A stretch of 33,602 nt of DNA from Deltaproteobacteria bacterium (GTDB taxonomy: Bacteria; Myxococcota_A; Polyangia; JAAYKL01). The position numbers were made by a program, and so were the translations under genes. Of the stretch, positions 22,445 to 30,655 are shown piece by piece. Below the pieces are notes generated by a model. That model did not search any database and was not told the origin of the DNA. It worked only from the letters and a program-made list of their open reading frames with translations. The DNA lies in NCBI GenBank assembly GCA_030621515.1, contig JAUXHN010000025.1, positions 1 through 33,602 on the forward strand, written 5' to 3'. Every line of letters begins with the position of its first letter. Position 1 is the stretch's first letter.

Positions 22445-24482
22445 CTCCGAAGCGTCTGGCGAACCAGTACGCAAGAAGAAAGTCCACTCCCGGATTCTGC
22501 GTCGTCGTGGCCCCCGCTTCGAAGCTCATTGGATTCGACTTCCACTCGTACATATCCGGACCCCGCTCGAACAGCGGATAGGAAGTAATGGACTGGAAAC
22601 GACCGCCGTCCATCCAGTCGAACTTCCACGGAAGACTGGGGAACGGAGACATGCAGTACCTCGGGTTGATGCGCCAGTCCACGTGGTGGCTTTCCTTCGG
22701 GATGGGCATCTCCCTCATCACCCACAGGGCATCCTCCACCTCCGGAGGCGCGGTCGCGAAATCGCCCACGGCGCCGTAAATGAGTTGCAGCAACCCGATG
22801 CGCGTGTCCCGCATCCTCTCCAACCCGGTCGTCATGATCTCCTGATACTCCAAAACGTGATTTTCGAGGGGCACGAGTACGTTGTCGCCGTGGGTCGCGG
22901 TGAAGAGGAGGGTGAGCATGGTCTGGATGCCCAGGTGGTTGCCCGACCAGTCGCTGATCCCGTACTCATAGGTGTGACCGCCTCCCATGGTGGTCAGGTA
23001 CAGGCTGACCTCCGGGTACAGGGCCGTATACTCCAGGTAGGTGCCCGCATCCTGGTTCATCATGTAGTAGATGAGCAGGGCGATCATTCGATTGGATGTG
23101 TTCTGGATGTCGGCGACACCACTCACGTCGACCAGGGGACTGTCGTCGAGCAACCCCTCGATAACCGTCTGCATGTCGTTCAGAACAACGTCGTGGCCGC
23201 CGGCCTGCGAGAGCGCCAGAAAAACCCATGGGAACCCCACGAAGAAACCCTTGAGCATATCGTTGTTGGCGCCGACCTCCCAGTCGTAAGCCGAGTACAC
23301 TCCCAGGCCCTGGATCCAGTCCGGGTCGGTGTCGCCGGGGATGTGATCGCGAATGGTGCGCGCAAAGTCTCCGGGAGTCGGGGCGATGTCGTAGCACATC
23401 AACTGTCCGTGTACGGTGAGGAGCATGTTGTCGACGGCTTCCGGATCCCCGGTCTCCATGTAGCGCATGGCCTGGGTCGCGGCGTACACACCCGTCCACA
23501 GCATGGAGTCCCCGTTCGGCGTCTGCTGATCTCCGACGGGCAAGGTGGGATCGTAGCCGCAGACCATACCCACGGAGTTGAGGTTGTACTGGGGAACCAG
23601 CGGCTCAAAATGGGCTCGCTTCTGCGCGAGCGTGTTGCCGTAAGCCCGGGCGCGCTGACGGGTCTCCACCAGGCTGATCGCATCCACCACCTTCTGGATG
23701 ACCCGCAAGATCCCTGAATTCTGCTGATAGTAATCGTAGTCGGTGGGATCGAAAACGAAATGGTGAATGGCGTCCTGGAACTCCGGTCGCCCAACATAGG
23801 GCGCCACCTCGGGCATGCCGTGATACGTCGCGTAGGTGGCGAAAAGGGTCGCCAGCTCTGCGGGGTCGACGGGATCGTGCCCCGGTCGTATCTCCCGCTC
23901 GTTGCGCCATATCGGATCGTCTCCGGGGGGCGACGTCCAGGTCCATATCTCGCTGAACCCCAGCTCCCCGGGGCCGCTCACCGGTTGAAAGTCACCGGCA
24001 AGCTCGGCGGAGGAGGTCCGGGTGAACACTCCCTCGAACAAGATCGGGGCGTTGTTTGCGACATCCGTGTCGCGTGTTTCAGTTCCGTATTCCACGATGA
24101 ATCCGACCCGCCCGAGGGATACCTCGAAAGTAAACGGCTCATCATCGCTCGTCACCTCGCCGGTGAACGCCGAGGCGATCTCGTCTCCCTCGAAATCCGC
24201 GTCGGTCCAGTGTCGAAGGTGCACCAGGTACGGCCCGTCTCCATCGTCCCTCAACTCGGCGGTGCCCGTGTACTCACCCCACACGCCGTCCGATCCGGTC
24301 ATCGAGTAGATCCCGAGCAGCGGCGCATCACCCGTGTCGGTATCGCCGTCAGTGTCGGAATCGGTATCGGAATCCGTATCCGCATCCGTGCCAGCATCCG
24401 TGCTCTTGCTACCGGATCCGTCACAGGCGACCTGAAACATCGCAACAACCAGTGCCAGGATTGTCCCCCCGAAGATCCTCAT
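22425..24482 (-). CDS. Large lipoprotein with Asp-Thr linker, probable helical-toroid domain
   Basis: Predicted 685-residue lipoprotein; the signal peptide ends at Cys20 (FQVAC). The next residue is Asp, which in E. coli would retain a lipoprotein in the inner membrane, in contrast to the other lipoproteins here (Ala, Ser, Gly or Ile). A short linker (32-50) is followed by a beta-rich part to about residue 190. A long helical region has lines like MLWTGVYAATQAMRYMETGDPEA, reminiscent of alpha/alpha-toroid enzymes. No catalytic residues are recognised. AAGGAG lies seven bases before the ATG, and only 15 bases separate it from the PilZ gene, so it is likely the third gene of an operon with the PilZ and GT39 genes. 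Its 3' end overlaps the ene-reductase stop tail to tail. Confidence 0.82.
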   Translation of the reverse strand: MRIFGGTILALVVAMFQVACDGSGSKSTDAGTDADTDSDTDSDTDGDTDTGDAPLLGIYSMTGSDGVWGEYTGTAELRDDGDGPYLVHLRHWTDADFEGDEIASAFTGEVTSDDEPFTFEVSLGRVGFIVEYGTETRDTDVANNAPILFEGVFTRTSSAELAGDFQPVSGPGELGFSEIWTWTSPPGDDPIWRNEREIRPGHDPVDPAELATLFATYATYHGMPEVAPYVGRPEFQDAIHHFVFDPTDYDYYQQNSGILRVIQKVVDAISLVETRQRARAYGNTLAQKRAHFEPLVPQYNLNSVGMVCGYDPTLPVGDQQTPNGDSMLWTGVYAATQAMRYMETGDPEAVDNMLLTVHGQLMCYDIAPTPGDFARTIRDHIPGDTDPDWIQGLGVYSAYDWEVGANNDMLKGFFVGFPWVFLALSQAGGHDVVLNDMQTVIEGLLDDSPLVDVSGVADIQNTSNRMIALLIYYMMNQDAGTYLEYTALYPEVSLYLTTMGGGHTYEYGISDWSGNHLGIQTMLTLLFTATHGDNVLVPLENHVLEYQEIMTTGLERMRDTRIGLLQLIYGAVGDFATAPPEVEDALWVMREMPIPKESHHVDWRINPRYCMSPFPSLPWKFDWMDGGRFQSITSYPLFERGPDMYEWKSNPMSFEAGATTTQNPGVDFLLAYWFARRFGVIDDTW
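24333..24389 (-). repeat. Hexanucleotide coding repeat, short Asp-Thr/Ser linker
   Basis: A 57-base tract encodes 19 residues (Thr/Ser/Ala/Gly alternating with Asp) twelve residues after the lipidated cysteine of the large lipoprotein. Confidence 0.82.
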
Positions 24483-24497
24483 GACGACTCTCCTTCT

Positions 24498-24854
24498 TTA
24501 TTCCAGATAGGCGATTGTGCGTATCAGGGCCTTTATCTGCGCGCTGATCTCGGGGGTGGGATCGATGAACTTGACGCCCATCCCCGTCTCTCCCTCGCCT
24601 TCGCCGGTCTGAACCCACATGACCTGCCCGAAGACCACGATGGGCGCCTCGTTGCCCGGGATACTGAATCTGAGCTCCATTCTCGATCCGGCACAAAGCG
24701 GAGCAGGCGTGACGAGGAAGATCCCCATCTCGGAGATATTGCCGGACTTGCAAAAGAGATAGGTGTCGCCGTGCCGAAAATCGACGTCGACCTTGATGTC
24801 GTGCCTCTGCTGACTTCTGCGATCGGAAAAGGCCCTGGTGCTGTCGTCTGTCAT
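24498..24854 (-). CDS. PilZ domain protein (cyclic-di-GMP receptor)
   Basis: A 118-residue cytoplasmic stand-alone PilZ domain. Both cyclic-di-GMP contact motifs are intact: Arg13-x3-Arg17 (RSQQR) and Asn39-x-Ser-x2-Gly44 (NISEMG), followed by strands such as GSRMELRFSIPG and ETGMGVKFID typical of the fold. GAGG lies five bases ahead of the ATG. It starts seven bases after the stop of the GT39-type gene and is followed 15 bases later by a lipoprotein gene. This spacing suggests one operon, with the PilZ protein controlling the membrane glycosyltransferase or its partner in response to cyclic-di-GMP, which is inference. Confidence 0.88.
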   Translation of the reverse strand: MTDDSTRAFSDRRSQQRHDIKVDVDFRHGDTYLFCKSGNISEMGIFLVTPAPLCAGSRMELRFSIPGNEAPIVVFGQVMWVQTGEGEGETGMGVKFIDPTPEISAQIKALIRTIAYLE

Positions 24855-24861
24855 CGATGCC

Positions 24862-26988
24862 TCACTTTAATGATACCTTCCCCAAAATGATCGCGTTCTC
24901 CCTTGCCCGAGGCTCGTCCAGCACCTTCATCCTGGTGTTGCCGCGATACATGCCCAGGGTGACCTTGTACATACCCGCCTCCTGGTACGCCGGCACTTTT
25001 CCCCGGTGCACATCCACGATGTAGTCTCCGGGGCGCCACTCCTTTGTGGGGTAGATGCCCGAGACGGGCTCGTGATCCCCGTGAATCCTGGGGCCCGGTC
25101 CGTCGATATGGATGAATACCTTCCAGTTTGCCGACAGATTGTCGTCGCAACGCCAGTAGGTGATGAGATCGAACGCATTGCCCCTCTCGAGATGTTTTAC
25201 GCCCGAAACGGATGAGACCTCCCATCCGAGCATCGTTATCTTGTTATTGAAATTGATTTCTTTCTTGTGCCTCGGCGCCTTTTCAAACGGCTTGGAGAAG
25301 ACGAAGTTGACGATGGGGTTGTCGTTCTTCTCCTTGCTCTTCGGCTTGCTGACGGCCAGGAAGTGCCGATCGCTCCTGGCGTCCAGCACAAAGATGTGCT
25401 CGCCGGTTTTCCCTCTGTGTTCGCGGTCCAGGCTGGCCAGTTGTTTTGGAGGAAATAACGCGAAGGCGCGATCGCGGCGCTCCAACCACTTGAGCAATTC
25501 CGTACGACTCTTGAGAATGGTCGCCTCCGCCGGGAGTTGAACCGAGCCGAATACTGCGAGCGGTTCACCGTCATCGGCGAACTTCTCGTAGCTGCTCAAC
25601 ACGTGCTTGGAGGAAAGATCGATCGACAGTTGGGGCACGAGAATCATGGAGATGTAACCGCCGATACCGATAGCGGCCAGCGGTAACAGGATGCGCGCCC
25701 GAACCGGACGCCACCTGGATTTACCTTTTTCGCCGGCGCCGACGAAGCCCGAGAGGATAATCATGATCCCAAATGGTATCGAGGCGATGATGGCGTGAAC
25801 CACCGGCTTGAAGTCTTTGGGAGCCTTGAGATCGGACCATCCAAAGCCCTCCAGGATCGCCTCCGGGCGCTGGGCGAAATCGCGCAACATTATTGCCAAC
25901 AGTATGGCCGCCAGGAGGCCGCCGAGGAGATGGGGCACCACGCTCGACTCCAGATCTTCAATTGAGAGAGCGATGGCGAGGGCCACGGGGATCGGGAGGA
26001 ACAGGGGCGCCGGCCCGTGAAGACGAACGTAGAACGTGTGCACGAACAGACCGACGACGATGCCGGATATCGCCAGCAATCTCAGCCGGACGTGGGGGTC
26101 GTCATCGTACCGGGGATTGATGACTGTCGTCAGCAGGATCGGGACGAATGCAATCCAGGGGAACCAGCCGAAGGCCAGTCGCTCCAGCGAAAACGAGAAG
26201 CTCACAACCGCCACTTTTGCCGGAATACCGCCGGTGATCCACGGGATATCGGGCGAATCGGAAAGGATCGCGAAAACGAAACCCGAAACAGAGAGAATGA
26301 CCGCTGCCGCTGACGCATAAATCATGATCCGCCTGCGCGCGGGTACGTCGTCTCCGGCAAAGAAGATCTTCGATATGTCGCCGTTGAGGGCCAGGGTGAG
26401 AAGGATCGTGGCGGCAGGTACGGTCACGCCCACCAGCAGGCCGGCGGTAATCCAGCCGAGCGCCAGTCCGAGAACAGCCAGCGCGGCTCCTGCTACCGTG
26501 TTTTTTTTCCCCTCACAAAACGAGGCGAGCGCAAGGCCGCCAACGGAGAGAGTCTCCGCACACAGAAGCGGCATCCACGAGGTGACCTGTCTCCCGTGAA
26601 AGAGCAAAATGGGGGACGCGGCAAACGCGAACGCAGCGAAACCGGCTACGCGCGAGCCGACCAGTGGCGCGAGTAACAGCTGGAGAGCCAGCAGGGTGAG
26701 CAACGCGAGTAACGCGAGGGGGAGCCTGGCTGCAAGCTCGCTGTGCCCACCCAGGGACCAACCCAATGCGGAGAGGCGCTCACCGGGATAAAGTCTGGTG
26801 CCTCCGATCGCCGTTGGTTTTGCAAGAATCTGACCTTTTTGAAGCTGCTCACCGAGGTTGACGCGATCGATCTCCTGCGGCTCCCAGAGACCGAACTCGC
26901 CGAGACCCACAAAAAGAAAGACGGCAGCGAACAGGGCCGGCATGAATAACGCAGCTCGTTTGATGAAAGGTAAAGAGGGCGACGTCAT
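24862..26988 (-). CDS. GT39/ArnT-like membrane glycosyltransferase with C-terminal beta domain
   Basis: A 708-residue integral membrane protein resembling the GT-C fold family of ArnT and protein O-mannosyltransferases, which move sugars from polyprenyl-phosphate donors to lipid A or proteins on the periplasmic face. The first loop has LWEPQEIDRV, matching the catalytic acidic loop of ArnT-type enzymes (LWEPDEPRYA). About a dozen hydrophobic segments fill the region up to residue 460. The remaining 250 residues are soluble and end in a beta-sandwich-like block with LGWEV, FDLITYWRCDD, WKVFIHIDGPG, PTKEWRPGDYIVD and YKVTLGMY, a tail known on some GT39 proteins. No ribosome site is visible before the ATG, so the mRNA might be leaderless or the start may differ. 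It is the first gene of a probable operon with PilZ and a lipoprotein. Confidence 0.85.
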   Translation of the reverse strand: MTSPSLPFIKRAALFMPALFAAVFLFVGLGEFGLWEPQEIDRVNLGEQLQKGQILAKPTAIGGTRLYPGERLSALGWSLGGHSELAARLPLALLALLTLLALQLLLAPLVGSRVAGFAAFAFAASPILLFHGRQVTSWMPLLCAETLSVGGLALASFCEGKKNTVAGAALAVLGLALGWITAGLLVGVTVPAATILLTLALNGDISKIFFAGDDVPARRRIMIYASAAAVILSVSGFVFAILSDSPDIPWITGGIPAKVAVVSFSFSLERLAFGWFPWIAFVPILLTTVINPRYDDDPHVRLRLLAISGIVVGLFVHTFYVRLHGPAPLFLPIPVALAIALSIEDLESSVVPHLLGGLLAAILLAIMLRDFAQRPEAILEGFGWSDLKAPKDFKPVVHAIIASIPFGIMIILSGFVGAGEKGKSRWRPVRARILLPLAAIGIGGYISMILVPQLSIDLSSKHVLSSYEKFADDGEPLAVFGSVQLPAEATILKSRTELLKWLERRDRAFALFPPKQLASLDREHRGKTGEHIFVLDARSDRHFLAVSKPKSKEKNDNPIVNFVFSKPFEKAPRHKKEINFNNKITMLGWEVSSVSGVKHLERGNAFDLITYWRCDDNLSANWKVFIHIDGPGPRIHGDHEPVSGIYPTKEWRPGDYIVDVHRGKVPAYQEAGMYKVTLGMYRGNTRMKVLDEPRARENAIILGKVSLK

Positions 26989-27054
26989 CTAAAATAAGTC
27001 CGTTTTAGGTTTCTCTGATTCAAACAAACGAACCTTAACCAGACGATGCTGGTC

Positions 27055-27083
27055 TTGGCAAGGAAGTCCCCAGGATGTATAGT
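27055..27083 (+). promoter_or_regulatory. Sigma-70-type promoter for slyD
   Basis: TTGGCA (27055-27060), a 17-base spacer, and TATAGT (27078-27083) form a near-consensus promoter, five of six bases matching in each element. The predicted start point near 27090 gives a leader of about 50 bases before the slyD ATG at 27142. Confidence 0.7.
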
Positions 27084-27141
27084 CTCACTTTCTTATTCGT
27101 TGTCAGTGTCAATGTAAGGTCAATGGTTGCAGGAGGTTGCG

Positions 27142-27603
27142 ATGAAAGTTGAAGAGGGAAAAATAGTGACGTTGGAATACACCATCACCACGGAGAAGGG
27201 CGAGATGATTGAGTCTTCTGCGGGTCGTGGCGAACCACTTGTGTTCCTTTTCGGCAAGAGCGGGATGCTCCCGGGTCTTGACGAGGCGGTTCGCGGGATG
27301 GAGGTCGGCGATGAGAGAGAGTTCGATCTGCCGCCGGAAAAAGCCTTCGGCACCATCGACTCCGGCCCCACCATGGATATCCTCAAGACTCGTTTGCCTG
27401 ACGGCGCGGATATGAAAGTCGGCACCATGTTCGAAGCCGACATGTCGGGAAGCGGCCAGACGGTAAAGATGATCGTGCTCGAAGATCGCGTCAACGATGT
27501 GCAGGTCCGACTCATTCACCCGCTCGCCGGAAAGATCATCCACATCAAGGCCGAGATCGAGGCGCTTCGCGATGCCACAGAGGAAGAACTCAAGTCGAGT
27601 TAG
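27142..27603 (+). CDS. slyD: SlyD-type FKBP peptidyl-prolyl isomerase
   Basis: A 153-residue cytoplasmic prolyl isomerase/chaperone. The start at 27142 has a perfect AGGAGG five bases upstream; an upstream TTG in frame at 27127 is not used. The FKBP half (VTLEYTITTEKGEMIESS, PLVFLFGKSGMLPGLDEAVRGMEVGDERE) is interrupted by the flap-type insert domain (about 70-120) and resumes with IHPLAGKIIHIKAEI. The C-terminus lacks the His/Cys-rich nickel-binding tail of E. coli SlyD, so nickel delivery is not indicated. It is convergent with the M23 peptidase, 14 bases apart. Confidence 0.9.
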   Translation: MKVEEGKIVTLEYTITTEKGEMIESSAGRGEPLVFLFGKSGMLPGLDEAVRGMEVGDEREFDLPPEKAFGTIDSGPTMDILKTRLPDGADMKVGTMFEADMSGSGQTVKMIVLEDRVNDVQVRLIHPLAGKIIHIKAEIEALRDATEEELKSS

Positions 27604-27617
27604 CCCGGACTCAATTC

Positions 27618-29123
27618 TTAAAAATCGTCTTCAACGCCAAGCGCCCCGTCGTGTGTTTCGGGAACCTCGGCCAGGGGTTCGCTCGCGGGCCGAATGTGTT
27701 TATTGTCGAGCCTCTTACCGCGGTCCTTGATGATGGCCATGAGCGCAGCTCGGTGTTTGCGCGCAACAGGACGGCCGGGGCGGATCTTGTACTTGAGCGG
27801 ATCCAGAAACTTTCCGTTCTTCTTCAGGCCCCAGTGCAGGTGCGGACCCGTGGACCTTCCGGTGGAGCCCACGTACCCGATGACCCGTCGCTGCTTGACC
27901 TCGACACCTGTCTTGATGCCCGGACCGAACCTTGAGAGGTGAGCGTAGTGGGAAGTGAGACCCTCCCCGTGATCGATGCTGACCAGATTCCCATTTGCCC
28001 CGCGTTTGCTCGCGCATATGATCTTGCCGGCGGCGCATGACCAGACGGGCGTACCGTTAGGGGCGGCGAAATCGGTGCCGTTGTGAAGCTTCTTTCTCTT
28101 GAGAACCGGGTGAAAGCGCATCCCAAATGGTGAGCTGATTCGCGTGTAGTGAAGAGGAATAAGGATGGCGGATCGAGGAACGGACACTCCCTTGCTGTCG
28201 TAGTAGATGGGGTTTGCGTCTGCAGAGGCCGCAAACCTGAAGAAGCGCTTCTTTCCCGATTTGACACCGTTGTACTCCAGGGCCAGGACCGGCCCGTAGC
28301 TCAGGAAATTACCGTCAAGGCTCTCTTCCTCCACCATTACGCGAAAAGTATCGCCCGGACGCTGCTCCTTGTAGAAATTTACCTGGGTGGAAAGCACGTC
28401 CGCGATCTTGCCGGTCAGCGTGGGGCGCGCGCCCAGATCGGCCATGGCGGCGTACAGGGATCTTGCGATGGTGCCCGCGAACAGCCTGGTCTTCTTGACG
28501 GTCGGGACGTGGATCTTTTTCCCGTGAAAGGCGTCGTTGCGTTTCCTGACGAGGTAGATGTCCGTCACGGAGGCCTCGTAGCGAAAAGAAACGGGGCGAC
28601 CGGTGGTCTTGTCCATGTGAATTTCGAATTTGTGTCCGGGGCGAGCGCGTCTGAAATCGAAAAGTCCGTCCAGAGCATTGATGAGAAGTTGAGCGTCGCT
28701 CGCGGAGATGCCGAGCCCTGTAAGGTTCCTGATCACCGGTACGCCGCTTCTGACCTCGCCCCTGAGGACACGCGCGTCCGGTGGCCCCGGATCGCCCTCG
28801 TCGAGTTTTTCGGGCGCGGTGCGCTCTGGATCGGGAGATACGACCGGCGCTCCGGCATCAGCCGTTCCCCGGGCGATCCACTGTAAAGCCGATGCATCGA
28901 CCGACGCATCCGCGAGCACATCACTCGGTTTGCCCGACATGGCGACAAACATCCCGACGACCCCACCGAGAAGCCCCAGCAGCACCAGCGCCGACAAGGT
29001 TATGGACTTTCGGGAGGAAGATCCTTCCTCCTGGACCTCTTCCGGGGGTATTTCGGCAGCCGTTTCGGAATCAGAATCAGACATTGAGGTTGTGTTTATC
29101 ACGGTTGGACCAAGAGTTGTCAT
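27618..29123 (-). CDS. M23 family murein endopeptidase (MepM/Csd3-like)
   Basis: A 501-residue inner-membrane-anchored peptidoglycan endopeptidase. A cytoplasmic N-terminus is followed by one transmembrane segment (about 41-62) and a periplasmic region. An OapA/Csd3-like N-terminal part (GTIARSLYAAMADLGARP, NFYKEQRPGDTFRVMVEE) precedes the LytM domain with a full zinc site: HNGTD (His347, Asp351), HYAHL, and HLHW (His428, His430). The line RISSPFGMRFHPV is typical. The enzyme would cleave peptide cross-links of murein. The ATG at 29123 follows AAAGGAAAG; the downstream ATG at residue 14 has no ribosome site. The C-terminal 60 residues are basic and extend past the catalytic domain. Confidence 0.92.
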   Translation of the reverse strand: MTTLGPTVINTTSMSDSDSETAAEIPPEEVQEEGSSSRKSITLSALVLLGLLGGVVGMFVAMSGKPSDVLADASVDASALQWIARGTADAGAPVVSPDPERTAPEKLDEGDPGPPDARVLRGEVRSGVPVIRNLTGLGISASDAQLLINALDGLFDFRRARPGHKFEIHMDKTTGRPVSFRYEASVTDIYLVRKRNDAFHGKKIHVPTVKKTRLFAGTIARSLYAAMADLGARPTLTGKIADVLSTQVNFYKEQRPGDTFRVMVEEESLDGNFLSYGPVLALEYNGVKSGKKRFFRFAASADANPIYYDSKGVSVPRSAILIPLHYTRISSPFGMRFHPVLKRKKLHNGTDFAAPNGTPVWSCAAGKIICASKRGANGNLVSIDHGEGLTSHYAHLSRFGPGIKTGVEVKQRRVIGYVGSTGRSTGPHLHWGLKKNGKFLDPLKYKIRPGRPVARKHRAALMAIIKDRGKRLDNKHIRPASEPLAEVPETHDGALGVEDDF

Positions 29124-29287
29124 CTTTCCTTTATCCGAGGGTCTTGTGGTGACATTTTGTCCTTAATCCTGCGCTATCCCCCCTTCCCGACTCGGCCAAA
29201 TAGCTTTTGATAACAGGAGGTTGGGCAGCTCGCCCGGCAATGGCACACGGATTGCTCTCTCATCCCTCCGACTGGAGGGCGAGAAAA

Positions 29288-29482
29288 ATGGAAGCAAAAA
29301 TGAAAATCGTTGTGTCGGAGTTGGAACGGATCGACTGCATGGATCACGATATTACGTGTTCCGCGCTGGTTTCGAGAGTCAAGGCAAGAATCGTTCGCAG
29401 GCCGGGCCGGTGGCGTCACAAGATGCAACCGCACCATTTACGAGTTGTGGACTCGGAGCCGGTATTGCCTGACGCCGCATAA
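29288..29482 (+). CDS. Small hypothetical protein
   Basis: A 64-residue open frame from ATG at 29288, with GGAGG nine bases upstream; a second start at 29300 with GGAAG is also possible. The protein is basic (RVKARIVRRPGRWRHKM) with three Cys/His-bearing spots, and I do not recognise it. Its stop is followed six bases later by a strong hairpin. The frame extends upstream to 29207 without a better start. Coding potential is uncertain; it could be part of an untranslated region. Confidence 0.4.
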   Translation: MEAKMKIVVSELERIDCMDHDITCSALVSRVKARIVRRPGRWRHKMQPHHLRVVDSEPVLPDAA

Positions 29483-29488
29483 AAAAAA

Positions 29489-29520
29489 GGCTCATCGCTG
29501 AGGGCGGGCAGCGATGAGCC
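29489..29520 (-). terminator. Intrinsic terminator, minus strand
   Basis: A perfect 12-bp stem (GGCTCATCGCTG with CAGCGATGAGCC) and 8-base loop. On the minus strand it is followed by eight T residues (the A-run at 29481-29488), making a textbook intrinsic terminator for transcripts coming from suhB or an RNA in 29521-29839. On the plus strand there is no T-run, so it ends plus-strand transcription weakly at best. Confidence 0.85.
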
Positions 29521-29839
29521 AGACAAGAGAAGGAGCATTCACAAATCGCTAAGCAAAAATAAGCTAAGTCAAGGTCGGCATAATCTGGAAAAACTAACTA
29601 AGTTATGTAAGGCGGCTTAAATCAAAAATTCCTACCCTAAGAGCGCCGCGTTATGCAAACACACAGTGCAATGTCAGTGCCAAGGTGCACAATCATGCAC
29701 ACAGGAACAGCAAAACCCTGTAATAACGCATATATACGCAAACGGCTGTAATTGCCCATCGGCTTCGGATGGCGGGCCACCGAAGCCGACTTATCCCAAA
29801 CAATGACAATTCTGTCATGGAGCGCAGGGAACTATGAAA
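29521..29839. other. Gene-free, AT-rich spacer (possible 3' UTR or small RNA region)
   Basis: No supported coding frame. The stretch is much richer in A and T than flanking genes. It holds a second perfect hairpin (29759-29789), a short GTGCA/TGCAC inverted repeat near 29685-29700, and no recognised tRNA, riboswitch or other RNA. Read on the minus strand it runs from the suhB stop to the strong terminator, so it is either a long 3' untranslated region or encodes a minus-strand small RNA; a TTGACT at 29567-29572 lacks a good -10 partner. Confidence 0.5.
29759..29789. repeat. Perfect hairpin downstream of suhB
   Basis: A 10-bp inverted repeat (TCGGCTTCGG with CCGAAGCCGA) with an 11-base loop, in which TGG and CCA could pair further. 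It lies 51 bases past the suhB stop on the minus strand. No T-run follows on either strand, so it may protect a 3' end or act as a weak terminator. Confidence 0.6.
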
Positions 29840-30655
29840 TCAATGCGTACCTGTTTTTCGAGTGCGCTCGATTACCGCGAGCATCGATGAGTGGATGATG
29901 CCGTTGGAGGCAACCACCCAACCCCGGTGCACATCCAGATCCTCGCCCGAGTAGTCGGTTACGCGGCCCCGCGCCTCTCGAATAATCGCGGTGCCCGCCG
30001 CCAGATCCCAGGGTTGAAGCCTCGGCTCCCAGAATCCATCGTAGACACCTCTGGCGACCAGGGCCATGTCGACTGCGGCGGCTCCACATCTTCGCACGCC
30101 CAGGGCGCTCTTCATGAACGCCCTGTACTCCCTCGTGTTATCGTCATCGACCGTGCGACGGTCGTACGGAAAACCTGTGGCCACCAGCGACTTGTCGAGA
30201 TCCCGCGTCTGCGTAACCGAGATCGGCTCGCCGTTGCAAAAGGCGCCGCCCCCCTCCCGTGCCCAGACGGTCATACCGAGAGCGGGCATATTGATGACGC
30301 CAAGCACCTGGCTTCCCTCGTCCTGAAGCCCGATGGAAACAGCGAAGACGGGATGCCCGGCCGAGAAGTTCGTGGTGCCGTCCAGGGGGTCCACTATCCA
30401 CATAACGGAACCGTCGGTATTTCCTTTTTGGCCCCCCTCTTCGGCAAGCATTCCTATTTCCGGAAAGCTACTCAGGAGGGCCTCGCAGATCAGCTCCTCG
30501 GCCATCCGATCGTATTGCGTGACAAGGTCGACCTGTCCCTTGTGAACGATTTCCTTGGGTTTGTTCAACCCCTCGAGGAGCAGATCTCCGGCCTGCCCGG
30601 CCACGACCAGCGCCTTCTCCAGGATCTCGTCCAGCTGTGCGGGTGAGAGCGTCAT
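29840..30655 (-). CDS. suhB: Inositol monophosphatase family protein (SuhB-like)
   Basis: A 271-residue Mg2+-dependent phosphatase. Metal-binding motifs are complete: AEEGG (Glu72, Glu73), IVDPLDGTTNF (Asp87-89 region) and PWDLAAG near residue 217. It would dephosphorylate inositol-1-phosphate or related substrates; some members also act in rRNA processing or as 3'-phosphoadenosine phosphatases, so the exact substrate is open. AGGAAGG lies about seven bases before the ATG inside the mpl end, and the start overlaps the mpl stop by four bases (30652-30655), implying coupled translation. Confidence 0.92.
   Translation of the reverse strand: MTLSPAQLDEILEKALVVAGQAGDLLLEGLNKPKEIVHKGQVDLVTQYDRMAEELICEALLSSFPEIGMLAEEGGQKGNTDGSVMWIVDPLDGTTNFSAGHPVFAVSIGLQDEGSQVLGVINMPALGMTVWAREGGGAFCNGEPISVTQTRDLDKSLVATGFPYDRRTVDDDNTREYRAFMKSALGVRRCGAAAVDMALVARGVYDGFWEPRLQPWDLAAGTAIIREARGRVTDYSGEDLDVHRGWVVASNGIIHSSMLAVIERTRKTGTH

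Noticed and set aside
22359-23717. Plus-strand ORF of 452 codons
   Set aside because: Antisense to the large lipoprotein; rich in His, Arg and Val, with no domain; the opposite strand has a lipobox and a good ribosome site.
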